NCBI GenBank assembly: GCA_910578405.1
Contig: CAJTQO010000015.1
Location: 6,277-70,276, forward strand
Direction: 5' to 3'
Source: an uncultured Lachnospiraceae bacterium
GTDB taxonomy: Bacteria; Bacillota; Clostridia; Lachnospirales; Lachnospiraceae
DNA length: 64,000 nt
Part shown: one piece after another, positions 34,025-43,554 of the stretch
How the letters are laid out: each line of letters starts with the position of its first letter
Position numbering within the stretch: position 1 is the first letter of the stretch
Made by a program: the position numbers and the translations under genes
Notes under the pieces: generated by a model
The model's input: only the letters and a program-made list of their open reading frames with translations
Database searches by the model: none
Told to the model about the DNA's origin: nothing

Positions 34025-35743
34025 CTATATCTTAATTTGCGTCCACTTTCCTTTTTTAAACCGTGCGGAAGCAAACAGGAACCGGGAAATCTGATCCGCC
34101 AGGACTCCAAACCAAATGCCTACAATGCCGCCCCCAAACGCATACCCGCCTAAATAAGAGCCTGCGGTACGGATAAAGGTAACGCTGACCGTGGAGGCCA
34201 CCGCTGTATACAAGGTATCCCCGGCGCCGCGCAGACAACCCATATACACCACCTGGCTAATCTGGAACGCCACTACAAAAATGATAACCCGCATAATGCC
34301 CACGCCCAGCTCCACAATATGTCCGTCTTCAAAAAAGAGGCTCATCAGCGGCCTTGCGCCAAAGAAATAAAGCACGGCAAGGCACACGGAAATCACGCCG
34401 CCGAACATTCTGCATATACTGCCAAATTCCTTTGCCATCTTCCCATCCCCGGCGCCTAAACTCCGCCCAATCAGCGCCACCGCCGCCGCCTGCAGCCCAT
34501 CCCCGAAAGAAAAGGACAGTCCCATAATATTCATGCCCACCTGATGCGCCGCCATAGCGTCCGTCCCCTGTTTCGCCGCCATAATTGCAGTCATCATAAA
34601 CCCAATCCGCATTAACACCTGTTCAAAGAAAACGCTGTATCCCACATGAATCAAATTATGTAACGTCCTGGCGGCAGGCCACACCTTATTTTGCAGAATA
34701 TAAGGGAGGCTGATAAACCTGTCAGACTTCAAAATGGAAACAACGCTCATAATACAGGCCACTGCCGTCCCTAACACGGTAGCCAGGGCCGCGCCGTGTA
34801 TGCCAAGCGCCGGAAAGCCAAAATGCCCGTTGATAAGCAGATAATTAAAAATAATATTCACGGTATTGGAAGTCACATTGGTGCGCATCGTAATCTTCGT
34901 ATTCCCGGCGCCGCGCTGGGCGGAGTTAATCCCCATCTGGATGCAATTGAAAATCATTCCGCCCATAATAATCCGGAAATAAGCCACTGCGCTGTTATGC
35001 GTCTCCGCCGTAGACCCGCATAACCGGATAATCGGGCTGGCGAATGCCACAAGCAAAACGCTTAAAACCGTTCCCATAATCAAAATAAACAAAAGGGCCG
35101 TGCATAAAATACGGTTTGCCTCCTCTGGATTTTCCTCCCCTCTTCTGCGGGCGACCAAAGCCGAAATCGCCACGTTGGACGCAAAAAACAGCGATAATCC
35201 TAAAAATTTAGGCTGCGTTGTCAGCCCTACCGCAGCCACCGCGTAAGCGCCAAGGGAACTTACCATCAAAGAGTCCACCAACCCTGCAAAGGCAACAAAA
35301 AAAGACTCCACAATGGATGGCCATGCCATATGGAACGTAATGCGGATATGTTCACGGTTATGCTTCTGTTGTCTTAATTGTCGCTGTTGTTTTAATTGTC
35401 TCTTTTGTTTTAATTTTTCTGATTGTTCTGACTGTTCCGTTTGTTCTAATTGTTCGGGTTGTTTTTCTTGTTCCGGCTGTTTTAATTTTTCCGATTGTAT
35501 TGACTGTTCCGTTTGTTCTGTTTGCTTCTTCTGTTTCAATTGTTTAGGTTGTTTTATTTGCTCCTGCTGTTCTAATTGCTTCGGTTGTTCTGTTTGTTCC
35601 GGCTGTTTTAATTGTTCCGGCCGTTCCGATTGCCCTGTTTGTTTCGCTTGCTCCGGCCGTTCTGTTTGCCCCGGCTCTTTTAATTGTTCCGGCCGTTCTG
35701 TTTGCTTTAACTGCTTTGGGGTGGTTTCTTCCCGTGTTATCAT
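34025..35743 (-). CDS. MATE-family transporter with a long Gln/Glu/Lys-rich N-terminal tail, 572 aa
   Basis: The C-terminal about 440 residues are a normal MATE transporter (AWPSIVESFFVAFAGLVDSL, VGYSVFFEQVLMRIGFM). Before them lies an unusual tail of about 130 residues built of short repeats such as PEQLKQ, TEQPKQ and SERPEQ, very rich in Gln, Glu, Lys and Pro. Start at 35743 has AGGGA; ATG 35773 lacks a ribosome site. The tail should be cytosolic and disordered or coiled. Such an extension is not normal for MATE proteins. The repeats are encoded by tandem DNA, so the length may vary between strains. Confidence 0.85.
   Translation of the reverse strand: MITREETTPKQLKQTERPEQLKEPGQTERPEQAKQTGQSERPEQLKQPEQTEQPKQLEQQEQIKQPKQLKQKKQTEQTEQSIQSEKLKQPEQEKQPEQLEQTEQSEQSEKLKQKRQLKQQRQLRQQKHNREHIRITFHMAWPSIVESFFVAFAGLVDSLMVSSLGAYAVAAVGLTTQPKFLGLSLFFASNVAISALVARRRGEENPEEANRILCTALLFILIMGTVLSVLLVAFASPIIRLCGSTAETHNSAVAYFRIIMGGMIFNCIQMGINSAQRGAGNTKITMRTNVTSNTVNIIFNYLLINGHFGFPALGIHGAALATVLGTAVACIMSVVSILKSDRFISLPYILQNKVWPAARTLHNLIHVGYSVFFEQVLMRIGFMMTAIMAAKQGTDAMAAHQVGMNIMGLSFSFGDGLQAAAVALIGRSLGAGDGKMAKEFGSICRMFGGVISVCLAVLYFFGARPLMSLFFEDGHIVELGVGIMRVIIFVVAFQISQVVYMGCLRGAGDTLYTAVASTVSVTFIRTAGSYLGGYAFGGGIVGIWFGVLADQISRFLFASARFKKGKWTQIKI
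35345..35730 (-). repeat. Tandem coding repeats of the MATE N-terminal tail
   Basis: Degenerate TTGTTC(C/T)-rich units of about 15 bases (plus strand), e.g. TTTAATTGTTCCGGC, recur over nearly 390 bp and keep the reading frame. They encode QTERPEQ/LKQPEQ-type peptides. Confidence 0.85.
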
Positions 35744-35882
35744 GGTCTTTCCCTGCCTGTGTACATTCCGCATAAAACGGAAGCGATTTGATTTTTTCCT
35801 CTATAATTATACCCCATAAAAACAGCGATTACAATCCCAATGCCCGCAAACCGTAAGCCATGCCTTCCCGGGCCATAAAACA

Positions 35883-37406
35883 TTACAGACGCTTGCGCCA
35901 AACCATCTGCCTGACCTGCCGAAACATATCCGTCCTTCCATAAATCAGCGCATACCCTATATTAGGCAAAACAGCGCAAACCACCGCCCGCAAAAGCAAA
36001 CCGCCAATCACCTGGCCGCATGGGAGCCAGGCGCAGACATTATAAGTCAATATGCACAAAACGCAAGTGGCCAACGCATATTTTATATGACAGCCATAGT
36101 ATTCCTTTAACCGAAACAGTTGGAAATAATGCTTAAATACAATCCTCACTCCCCATACGAAATTACATACAAATATGGTAAGAATAGTAGCGGTAAGAAT
36201 CCCATATATGCCAAAGAATCTCCCAAGAATAAAATTCAGGATAAGGTTGGCCGCCGCTTCCGCCACGGAACGGCGCCTATGCTGCCACCATAATCCATTT
36301 GCGCTGGAATAAACGCTTCTCATATCCCCAGCCGACAGCAAATAAAAGTAAAGGCAGAAAAGAATCATAACCGGCTCCGGCAGCATCATTTCCTCCCCCA
36401 TCCACCATTGCATAAACGGCTGGAAAAGGCAAACGAAACAGACCGTACACCAACCGGATATCCACATATATAAAAAATCCAGCTTTTTCAGTTCTATGAA
36501 ATTCTCTTCTACGCTCTTTACTGCCACATGGTTTCCCACTCCGCCTAAAAAAGAAGCAGGGATAACCGAAAGCATCACATTTACGCCATGCATCACATAA
36601 TAATAATTATTGTACATAGCCGTTACCGTCAGCCCTAAAAACATAGAGGCAACGATGCTGTCAAACGCATTTCTGGAAACCATGCAAAGCTTACTTAAAA
36701 ACGCCCCCTGCACACGCTGCCTGATATCCTGCGCCAAACAGGCAGGCAGCGTCCCTTTGCAGTGATACTGCGGGAACATCTTTTTGACCATACAGGCGAT
36801 AAGCAGGTTATTGGCAATGGTAAATACCGGCGTCAGGAGAAGAAAGAGAACATAATTTCGAAATGCAAATAATGCCGCAATCTGTGAACCGTTTAATAAT
36901 ACGGTTATGAGCAGATTGGCGATGCTGTTCCTATCCTCCCGCTGATATGCCACAAGCAAAGAGGACTTATACGCATACATAAAATAACTAATGGAAGCAT
37001 TGATAAGATAAATCAGATACAAAACGGTCAGATTCACTTCCTCAGGATAGTCCCCATGGATGAAATAAGGCAAAAAAGGAATCCACAATGCCCCGGCTGC
37101 GAGGATAAGGATTCCAATGCCCCGGTATACCCTTTTATAAAAATACAGCAGCGCGTCTACCGTCTCTATATCGTTCTGCGCAATGGGACGGTACATATGG
37201 TAAACCACTGCGGAGCCAAATCCAAGCTCCGTCAGGCTCAATATGGAAAGAATGGAGGAGAACAGGCTGTTTAACCCTAAATACTGGGCGCCAAGCACAA
37301 GCTGCATCACCGTCCTGACCGCAAAAGGACAAAGCACAAGCGCAAGCTTGTTGGCCAGTCCAAACATCATATTCCTTTTGGCGTTTTTCATTACATTCAG
37401 TTTCAT
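35883..37406 (-). CDS. Wzx-like polysaccharide flippase, 507 aa
   Basis: A polytopic MOP-superfamily membrane protein. The N-terminal pattern FGLANKLALVLCPFAVRTVM and YLGLNSLFSSILSILSLTEL is typical of flippases encoded in polysaccharide clusters. About 12 hydrophobic segments are present. It should flip lipid-linked repeat units across the membrane. The start at 37406 overlaps the ATP-grasp stop (ATGA), which shows translational coupling and makes it the last gene of the glycan cluster. Confidence 0.87.
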   Translation of the reverse strand: MKLNVMKNAKRNMMFGLANKLALVLCPFAVRTVMQLVLGAQYLGLNSLFSSILSILSLTELGFGSAVVYHMYRPIAQNDIETVDALLYFYKRVYRGIGILILAAGALWIPFLPYFIHGDYPEEVNLTVLYLIYLINASISYFMYAYKSSLLVAYQREDRNSIANLLITVLLNGSQIAALFAFRNYVLFLLLTPVFTIANNLLIACMVKKMFPQYHCKGTLPACLAQDIRQRVQGAFLSKLCMVSRNAFDSIVASMFLGLTVTAMYNNYYYVMHGVNVMLSVIPASFLGGVGNHVAVKSVEENFIELKKLDFLYMWISGWCTVCFVCLFQPFMQWWMGEEMMLPEPVMILFCLYFYLLSAGDMRSVYSSANGLWWQHRRRSVAEAAANLILNFILGRFFGIYGILTATILTIFVCNFVWGVRIVFKHYFQLFRLKEYYGCHIKYALATCVLCILTYNVCAWLPCGQVIGGLLLRAVVCAVLPNIGYALIYGRTDMFRQVRQMVWRKRL

Positions 37407-38389
37407 ATATCCATACGCTTCCCCGTTATATTGATTTTTGCTCCCAACATCCAATCGGCTGCGGGCGGATTCCAGCAATCCATTCCTGACGCGGGCGTAA
37501 ACGTCATTTCACCGAATTTAACCTTGCCATGCTCCAATTCATATAAGTCAACCCGCACATAAATAAATCCCCTGCTTAAAGCAGCCGCAATCCGCAGCAT
37601 CTCCTGGAGCTTCTCCGGTTTCTTTTTCCCTTTGTCATAACGGGGGTATGTATAGGTAAAAGGCTGCAACACCCACTGCGTATTATAAAACGCCTCCCTT
37701 GCTTTATGCGTTTTTAAATCCCGGTCGCCAATCACCTGAATGTATTCCGGCTTTCCGTTAAAGCAATGGATTTTATAGTCATATAAATTCCCGTTTTCGT
37801 TTTCAATATATTGTTCGGCAAGAATGCATGGGCGGATGTTCAAATACTGCATTTCAAACCCACCCATAAAGGCAAAATTTATGGACATCCAAGCGTCAAA
37901 TTTTTGTTTCACCTCTGCCCAATCCACCTTTTCCTTATCTGTCACCGCCACATTGCATCCGCTTCCATGATTGGTTTTCAGGACAAATTTCCCCGGCAGT
38001 TTATCAGGCTCCACTTCCCCAAACTTATCCCACACCCCCAATAATGGTATCAAATACTGGCTTCCTATCTTCTCTGCAACCCATTCCCGCGCCAGCCGCT
38101 TATCGGTCAGCCTGGTTTTTAACTCTGTATTGGCGTCGTACAGTTTAAGCCACTGTATCTTTTCATTAAATGTCTGGGGATTTTCCAGATTCAGTTTTTT
38201 CCCAGTCCTCAAACCGTATATCCGGATAAGCTGTTCTTTATACTTCTCCGGAGGCGTTTCTTTTGTTTTCCGATACAAAAACTGCGTGGCGCGCTGGCTT
38301 TTCCATGGTTTCCCCGCCACCCTCAGCCAGACATAACGCCACCCGCCAAACCTTAAAGTATAGTAGAGCTTATAGATGATTTTTTTCAT
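37403..38389 (-). CDS. TupA-like ATP-grasp protein, 328 aa
   Basis: A member of the ATP-grasp TupA-like family found in teichuronopeptide and capsule clusters. Typical elements are FNEKIQWLKLYD, KLPGKFVLKTNHGSGCNV (ATP-binding loop), LAEQYIENENGNLYDYKIHC and the metal/ATP motif FGEMTFTPASGMDCW. It may ligate an amino acid to a uronic acid or otherwise modify repeat units. ATG 38389 has GGAGG at good spacing; ATG 38401 is also open. It overlaps the Wzy-like gene and is coupled to the flippase gene. Confidence 0.82.
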   Translation of the reverse strand: MKKIIYKLYYTLRFGGWRYVWLRVAGKPWKSQRATQFLYRKTKETPPEKYKEQLIRIYGLRTGKKLNLENPQTFNEKIQWLKLYDANTELKTRLTDKRLAREWVAEKIGSQYLIPLLGVWDKFGEVEPDKLPGKFVLKTNHGSGCNVAVTDKEKVDWAEVKQKFDAWMSINFAFMGGFEMQYLNIRPCILAEQYIENENGNLYDYKIHCFNGKPEYIQVIGDRDLKTHKAREAFYNTQWVLQPFTYTYPRYDKGKKKPEKLQEMLRIAAALSRGFIYVRVDLYELEHGKVKFGEMTFTPASGMDCWNPPAADWMLGAKINITGKRMDI

Positions 38390-39536
38390 AACATCCTCCA
38401 TCCCCTTTCCGGTAAATCAAATCCGCAAAAAAGAGCAAAAAAAGATTCTGTCCTATCGCATACATTCCCGTTTCCATAATTCCGTATACCGCAAATAAAA
38501 ACAAAACCGTCAAAAGCATATATTTCTTCTGTGCCGCCGCATATTTCATCAGCCATACATAACCAATGGAAAAAAGCAGGAATGTGACTATGCCATGCCT
38601 TAAAAGAATGCTCATGTAAGCATTATCAAGCCAAAGCTTTTCCGTAATCCCTGCCAGTTTGCGCTCTTCTTCCGAAACATATATTTTTTGCCCCAAAAAA
38701 GAAACGCCATACAGCGCCCACACTCTGTTGGCACAGGCAAACCTTGACGACATCCAAACATTAAGGTGTGCCAAAACCGGATTCCGGCTTACGTCAAAAA
38801 AGGACAAAAACAGACTGGCGACATTGGCAAGGACGGCTCCTGCTACAAGACACTTGGCGTATATGCCCCACAAATTCCTTTTTCTGCCGGAGAGGAACCT
38901 GGAAAGCAGCAGCAAGAACAAAAAGAATAACAAACAGATGCAAACCGTCTGGGAATTGGGAAACTTATATACAAAGAGAACTGCAAAAACCACAGAAAGA
39001 TAATGAATCACGCCAAGCCGCTCCCTGTGGATGTAACAATGGCATAGGATAAGCTGGAAAATCCTCATTCCCAATGTATTGGGGTGGACAAAACCTAAGG
39101 AATACCGCTGCACCTGCCGCATTATTAAAACATTATCCTCTATGAATCCGAAAAAACAAAGAAGGAACACTGCCGGAATCCCAAAAAGCAGCATCCGGTA
39201 TGCCATATGCAGCGCCCGGTCCATATCTTCGTTTTTTGCCGCCGCAAGAAACATCCATGCCGCTAACAGCGATTTATTGCCGGACAAAAAAGCGGCAATA
39301 ACAATCGGGACAGATATCCCCGCAATCAAAAACAATTCCCTTTTCGAATATGTCCGCGCCAATCGGACTATCTGCAGCATAAGCAGCATAAGCACAACCA
39401 CATTGACCGCGCCGTTGATAACGCCGGCCGGTATGCCCATAACGCCTTTCCATGTAGTGGAATAAAGCAGCTCCATGCCAAACCATAGGGAAAACGTCAC
39501 CATATAAAGATTTTTGCTTTTTATTATTTTTTCCAT
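38370..39536 (-). CDS. Wzy-like O-antigen/polysaccharide polymerase, 388 aa
   Basis: A polytopic protein with about ten membrane segments and the RYSLGFVHPNTLGMRIFQL segment typical of O-antigen ligase/polymerase families, followed by a large loop before the last helices. It should polymerise flipped repeat units outside the membrane. It overlaps the glycosyltransferase gene by 13 bases and the ATP-grasp gene by 20, so expression is tightly linked. Sequence conservation is low in this family; the call rests on topology and context. Confidence 0.75.
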   Translation of the reverse strand: MEKIIKSKNLYMVTFSLWFGMELLYSTTWKGVMGIPAGVINGAVNVVVLMLLMLQIVRLARTYSKRELFLIAGISVPIVIAAFLSGNKSLLAAWMFLAAAKNEDMDRALHMAYRMLLFGIPAVFLLCFFGFIEDNVLIMRQVQRYSLGFVHPNTLGMRIFQLILCHCYIHRERLGVIHYLSVVFAVLFVYKFPNSQTVCICLLFFLFLLLLSRFLSGRKRNLWGIYAKCLVAGAVLANVASLFLSFFDVSRNPVLAHLNVWMSSRFACANRVWALYGVSFLGQKIYVSEEERKLAGITEKLWLDNAYMSILLRHGIVTFLLFSIGYVWLMKYAAAQKKYMLLTVLFLFAVYGIMETGMYAIGQNLFLLFFADLIYRKGDGGCYEKNHL

Positions 39537-40708
39537 TGGCTGCCACTGTTTCCTCTCTTCCCTATTTTTACATATTCCTTATAAATCAGTTCCGCATTGC
39601 GCTCTGCGGTAAAATGCGACCGCGCGTACTCTCCCGCCCTTCTTCCGGCCTCTTCCAACAACTCCCTGTGGTTTAGCAAATACACCATCTTTTCTTTCAG
39701 GTCAGACGCATCGCCCTGCCGATACAGCCATCCGTTGACGCCGTTTGCCACCAGCTCCGTATTGGTTGGGATATCCGACGCCACCACGGGCAGCCCTGCC
39801 ATCATATACTCCGCCGTTACTTTTCCAAACCCTTCTGACTTGGAACACATAAGCCCACAGTCATAGCAGGCGATGTTTCCTCCTGCGTTCTCCCTGTATC
39901 CAAGCAGACGAACCGTATCCTCCAAGCCATATTCCTCTATCATGTTTTTTAACCGGCCCATATACATTGGGGAACCGCCGCCAATAATATCCAATGCAAT
40001 GCTTTTTCTTTCTTCCTGCGTCAGCAGCCCGCACGCCTGCACCGCCTGCCATTGCCCCTTCGCCTCATAAACGGCTCCTATCATCAATAGCCTCATTTTA
40101 TGGCTCCTGTCCGTTTCATAGGTTTCCTTCCTGCTTACCTTGCTGTCCACCCCATTATAAATCCGGACTATTTTCTCCTCTTGCAAGCCTTTCTTAATCC
40201 ACCGCTCCTTAACCGTTTCGGAAACCGCAATGAACTGCGTCGCCGCCTGGTTCATCAGCGATATATAATCTTTCCTGAAGCTAAAACAATGCTCTCCTAA
40301 CTCCCTGATATGCCAGACGAGGGGTTTCTTGTATTTTAACGCCAAGGCGGCGGAAAAATCTTCCCTGGAGGAATTGGAATGTATAAGGTCTATCGAATCC
40401 ATATCCAACCGTCTGCTTAAACAATAAACCCCGAAATATTTCCCAAATAAATATTCCGCGCCCCGCACAAGGAACTTAAGCGGCCTTTTCCATTTTTGCT
40501 CCAGGATATTCTGACAAAAAGGCTCATATAATATTTTATAGGTAGGGCAACCTAACCGTTGATAATATTCCTCCGAATGATTCCTAAGCGGAAGGACGAC
40601 GCTGATTTGCATGTCCTTATCGTACTTTAACAGCCTGTCGGCCAGTTGCTTCATTGACTGGGACGCTCCGTATTTTTCGTCACTGTCCGCAACAAGTAAT
40701 ATATGCAT
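39524..40708 (-). CDS. GT4-type glycosyltransferase, 394 aa
   Basis: A cytoplasmic GT-B glycosyltransferase. The N-terminus MHILLVADSDEKYGASQSMK fits the acceptor-binding side, and the C-terminal half shows the GT4 donor-binding pattern: RLLMIGAVYEAKGQWQAVQA, SKSEGFGKVTAEYMMAGLPV (E-x7-E-like) and NELVANGVNGWL-type sequence. It should add a sugar to the growing lipid-linked unit. Donor sugar unknown. It is the only such enzyme beside the initiating transferase, so the repeat may be short or other transferases lie elsewhere. Confidence 0.85.
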   Translation of the reverse strand: MHILLVADSDEKYGASQSMKQLADRLLKYDKDMQISVVLPLRNHSEEYYQRLGCPTYKILYEPFCQNILEQKWKRPLKFLVRGAEYLFGKYFGVYCLSRRLDMDSIDLIHSNSSREDFSAALALKYKKPLVWHIRELGEHCFSFRKDYISLMNQAATQFIAVSETVKERWIKKGLQEEKIVRIYNGVDSKVSRKETYETDRSHKMRLLMIGAVYEAKGQWQAVQACGLLTQEERKSIALDIIGGGSPMYMGRLKNMIEEYGLEDTVRLLGYRENAGGNIACYDCGLMCSKSEGFGKVTAEYMMAGLPVVASDIPTNTELVANGVNGWLYRQGDASDLKEKMVYLLNHRELLEEAGRRAGEYARSHFTAERNAELIYKEYVKIGKRGNSGSQWKK

Positions 40709-40744
40709 ATCCGATTTTCCTTTCCTTGTCCCACGGTCAAACGC

Positions 40745-41845
40745 TTAAGCTCCGTCCTCTTCCTTGCTGTAATATTTCTTTCTATAATCGCTTTTCATAT
40801 GCAGTTTGGTTATGAATAGCTGCAAAATCTTAAAATACGGCAAATTCACCTTTAACAGCTTTCTTAGAAAGAAAATCTTGCATAAGCATTCGTTCAAATC
40901 CTGTTTCCCTATTTTAGGATGGCGCGCATAATAAAAAATGCCATGTTCCGGCAGTAACTTATGCATCTCCCCGTCCACAAACCGGAATTTCTCAAATATT
41001 TTTATGGTAGACATAGATGGATACACGGCAAACCGCGCATACGGACTCATGGCAATATCCGGATGGATAGCCCCCTCTTCTTCACAGAGCCCGTTTTCCC
41101 TGGCCATTTCCAAAAATTGCAGCGCAGCGCTTTGGAGGGAGTCTATAAATTCGCCCTCCGCCCCCGCATATTCCGGCTCTGCGAAAACAGGCCGGACGGC
41201 GCCTTTCCCCATGGCGTATTCCTGCACGGTGCCTGTGGCGCTTAAAAACAAAATTTCAAAGATTTGCCCGGTCAGCCTTTCCATCAAAGCATATTCTTCC
41301 TTCCATCCCGGCTCAAACAAATACCCGTTCCGGCACATGCCATCATAATATTCCCCGCTCTCCATATTCATCACGCCAAGGTAATAGCCATGAAGCGCCG
41401 TTCCTGCCCCTGCATATTTTTGCAGGACCGTCTGCATCGTCCCTTTCCAGCCAATGTCCACAATCGCCAGATTGCCGTGAAACTGGTTTTCTTTCAAATA
41501 AGCTTCCACATATTCTTTTTGCCGCTGAAACCGCGCCCCGCCAAGCCGCTTCACGATATCGTATACGTCCCGTTTCTTCCCTTTGGGGATTTCATGTATT
41601 TGGGATTCCCCGCACAATCCCACTTTGCGCAATTCCCGCTGAAAGCTTTCCGGCTCCAGTTTACAGACCGCCCCCAATGTGTTTAACAAAGGTCTGTGGA
41701 AAAAGCACTTCAAAACGGCAATCATCCCGTCAAAATCCGCCGCGTCCGCAAGCAGCGGAACAAGCAATGCCTGTCTTGAAACGCATACATAGCATTGGGG
41801 GACGGCGCAGTCCGGATACAAAATGCGAAACGCCTCCTGAAGCAA
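40745..41845 (-). CDS. C-terminal half of a frame-split COG5610-type HAD protein, 366 aa
   Basis: This frame continues the preceding HAD-domain ORF: one extra base in the T7 run on the sense strand would fuse IEKIFF to LSREGKLLQEAFRIL, the usual junction in COG5610-type HAD proteins. It holds the helical regions RQALLVPLLADAADFDG and NLAIVDIGWKGTMQTVLQKY. The apparent TTG start has AGGGAAGGG upstream but is probably not natural. Full-length homologues as I know them are about 700 residues, equal to both halves together. It is either a broken gene, a phase-variable gene in the OFF register, or a sequencing slip. Confidence 0.75.
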   Translation of the reverse strand: MLQEAFRILYPDCAVPQCYVCVSRQALLVPLLADAADFDGMIAVLKCFFHRPLLNTLGAVCKLEPESFQRELRKVGLCGESQIHEIPKGKKRDVYDIVKRLGGARFQRQKEYVEAYLKENQFHGNLAIVDIGWKGTMQTVLQKYAGAGTALHGYYLGVMNMESGEYYDGMCRNGYLFEPGWKEEYALMERLTGQIFEILFLSATGTVQEYAMGKGAVRPVFAEPEYAGAEGEFIDSLQSAALQFLEMARENGLCEEEGAIHPDIAMSPYARFAVYPSMSTIKIFEKFRFVDGEMHKLLPEHGIFYYARHPKIGKQDLNECLCKIFFLRKLLKVNLPYFKILQLFITKLHMKSDYRKKYYSKEEDGA

Positions 41846-41859
41846 CTTCCCTTCCCTGC

Positions 41860-42861
41860 TTAAAAAAAGATTTTCTCAATCCGGTCGCTTTCTATTTTTT
41901 CCTTCAGCCATTTGCAATAGCCTAACAGCATGGGGCCCAATACCTCATACCCAATACAGGCAGCGTCCCCGTAAGCAGTCTTATGATTATTTAAAAAAGA
42001 AAAAAGCCTCCCGTACAGAAACGGATTCTCTGCCTTCCTGTTTACGCGCTTCCAAAATCTTAACCCGTTGCGCCGCCCGTCGGTCAGCAGGGCGTTAAGC
42101 CCTTTTGCCTTAGCCATAAAAAAATCGCTTTTTACATGATCGCCTATATGCAGTATTTTCCCCTGGAAACTGCCATAGTCTTTTTTCACCGCTTCGTATA
42201 TGCTGCCCGTGGATTTGCACATACCGTAAGCTGAGGACAGATACAATTTCTCATAGCCATGGTAGCCGCATCGCTCCAAAATTTTTATAATCAAAGGCTC
42301 TTCCAAATACATATCAGAAACAATCAGAATTCTTTTTTGGCCTTTTAACGCCTTTTCATAAATTGCCTTCATGGGCAGATTGGGACAGCAGACCTGGAGT
42401 TCCGTCTCCCTTTCCAAGCGCTGCAAAAGAAATTTATCCTGTTTTGTCACGCCCTCCATGCAGGCGAAAATTTCCTCCAAGGAAATTTCCTCTGACGATA
42501 TTCCCTTTTGCATTCTTTGGGGCGACGTTTCCCCCAATGAAACGCCTTCTTTGCAGGCGTTCTTTCTGGCCTTTTTCTCTGCATCCACCCTAAGTTTTAG
42601 ATAGCCGTCTATGCTTTTCCCCGTCTGTTTTTGGAATTTTGCGCTTACCAGCCTATGCACCTCCTCAGGCTCCGCCACATCCCTTTTCACCAACGTGTCA
42701 AAAATATCAAAGGAAACGATTTGCGCCTGGCTGACAGCCCGTTCTATCTCATCGTATTTTGCGCTTAACGCCTTACCCAGGCAATGCCTTATCTCTCTTT
42801 TCATTGTATTTGCCCTATACATCCGCTTGGTTTCCCGTCTTACTCTTTTTCTGACATCCAC
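41860..42861 (-). CDS. N-terminal HAD half of the frame-split COG5610-type protein, 333 aa
   Basis: A HAD-superfamily hydrolase module: motif I SFDIFDTLVKR (D52, D55), motif II region RILIVSDMYLEEP, and motif III/IV region ILHIGDHVKSDFFMAKAKGL. The frame ends with DRIEKIFF followed by an immediate stop at the T7 run. Without the slip it would continue into the next ORF. Such proteins are typical of polysaccharide clusters. The start (GTG 42861) overlaps the end of the phosphoribosyltransferase-like gene and has no good ribosome site; a downstream ATG at 42804 is an alternative. Confidence 0.78.
   Translation of the reverse strand: MDVRKRVRRETKRMYRANTMKREIRHCLGKALSAKYDEIERAVSQAQIVSFDIFDTLVKRDVAEPEEVHRLVSAKFQKQTGKSIDGYLKLRVDAEKKARKNACKEGVSLGETSPQRMQKGISSEEISLEEIFACMEGVTKQDKFLLQRLERETELQVCCPNLPMKAIYEKALKGQKRILIVSDMYLEEPLIIKILERCGYHGYEKLYLSSAYGMCKSTGSIYEAVKKDYGSFQGKILHIGDHVKSDFFMAKAKGLNALLTDGRRNGLRFWKRVNRKAENPFLYGRLFSFLNNHKTAYGDAACIGYEVLGPMLLGYCKWLKEKIESDRIEKIFF
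41862..41868. other. A7/T7 homopolymer at the frame break
   Basis: Seven A on the plus strand; eight would restore a single open frame (IFFLSREGK) across the HAD gene. Homopolymers of this length inside surface-glycan genes are known sites of slipped-strand phase variation, and also of sequencing error. Confidence 0.85.
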
Positions 42862-43478
42862 TTCTCATATTCTTCCAGAAAAACAGGATATTGCTCCGAC
42901 TTTCTGGATGTAGCCGTTAGGACAATCGCATTCCTGTAACGGTAAAAATCCACGCAAATTCTTTTTTCGCTATACGAAATCATAGAATACCCGGCAGTCT
43001 TAATCATTGCGTCCGGGAAGCTTTCCCTGACTGTATGGCACACACGTTTCAATGTCCATCCGGTATCCACGGAATCATCCACAATCAGGATTTTCCTGTG
43101 CCTTTTGGCCTTTTCCCGCTCAAAACTGACGGACGTCTCCACGTTCCTTTCCCTGTTTCTATCGTTCCACCTATACATCCATGGCTGCTTTAGCAGCGCC
43201 AATATCGCCTTTTGCGGCATAAGCCCGATGACCAGCTTTAATTTGTCCTTTATCCCATTGGAAGGCCGGCTTGCCAAAATGCCCGCCATATCGCACTTAA
43301 AATATTCCGCCATCGGTTTTGCGAAAAGGAATCCGCTTTTAGCGACAAAAACAATCAAATCCGGAGAATATGTCCTGCCGATTTCCCTTGCCCAATCCCT
43401 GCAGTCGCTTATCACGCCTGGTATGGTTTTCACATATGTTTCTATATGGCCTGCCGCCTTTTCCTCTTTGCTTCCCAT
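42840..43478 (-). CDS. Phosphoribosyltransferase-domain protein, 212 aa
   Basis: Type I PRTase fold with the PRPP-binding motif KILIVDDSVDTGWTL and an N-terminal SPDLIVFVAKSGFLFAKPMA. An insertion in the middle (WMYRWNDRNRERN) is unlike classic purine enzymes. ATG 43478 has AAGGTGG. Its location in a polysaccharide operon beside a HAD protein suggests it makes or uses a phosphoribosyl group or nucleotide-sugar precursor rather than serving purine salvage. This role is inferred from context. Confidence 0.75.
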   Translation of the reverse strand: MGSKEEKAAGHIETYVKTIPGVISDCRDWAREIGRTYSPDLIVFVAKSGFLFAKPMAEYFKCDMAGILASRPSNGIKDKLKLVIGLMPQKAILALLKQPWMYRWNDRNRERNVETSVSFEREKAKRHRKILIVDDSVDTGWTLKRVCHTVRESFPDAMIKTAGYSMISYSEKRICVDFYRYRNAIVLTATSRKSEQYPVFLEEYEKWMSEKE

Positions 43479-43554
43479 ACTGCCACCTTGCATTAAACTT
43501 TTTTAAAGAGCCTATTTATTCTTAAACCATTGGGGAAACGCTGTCTGCAGGCTG

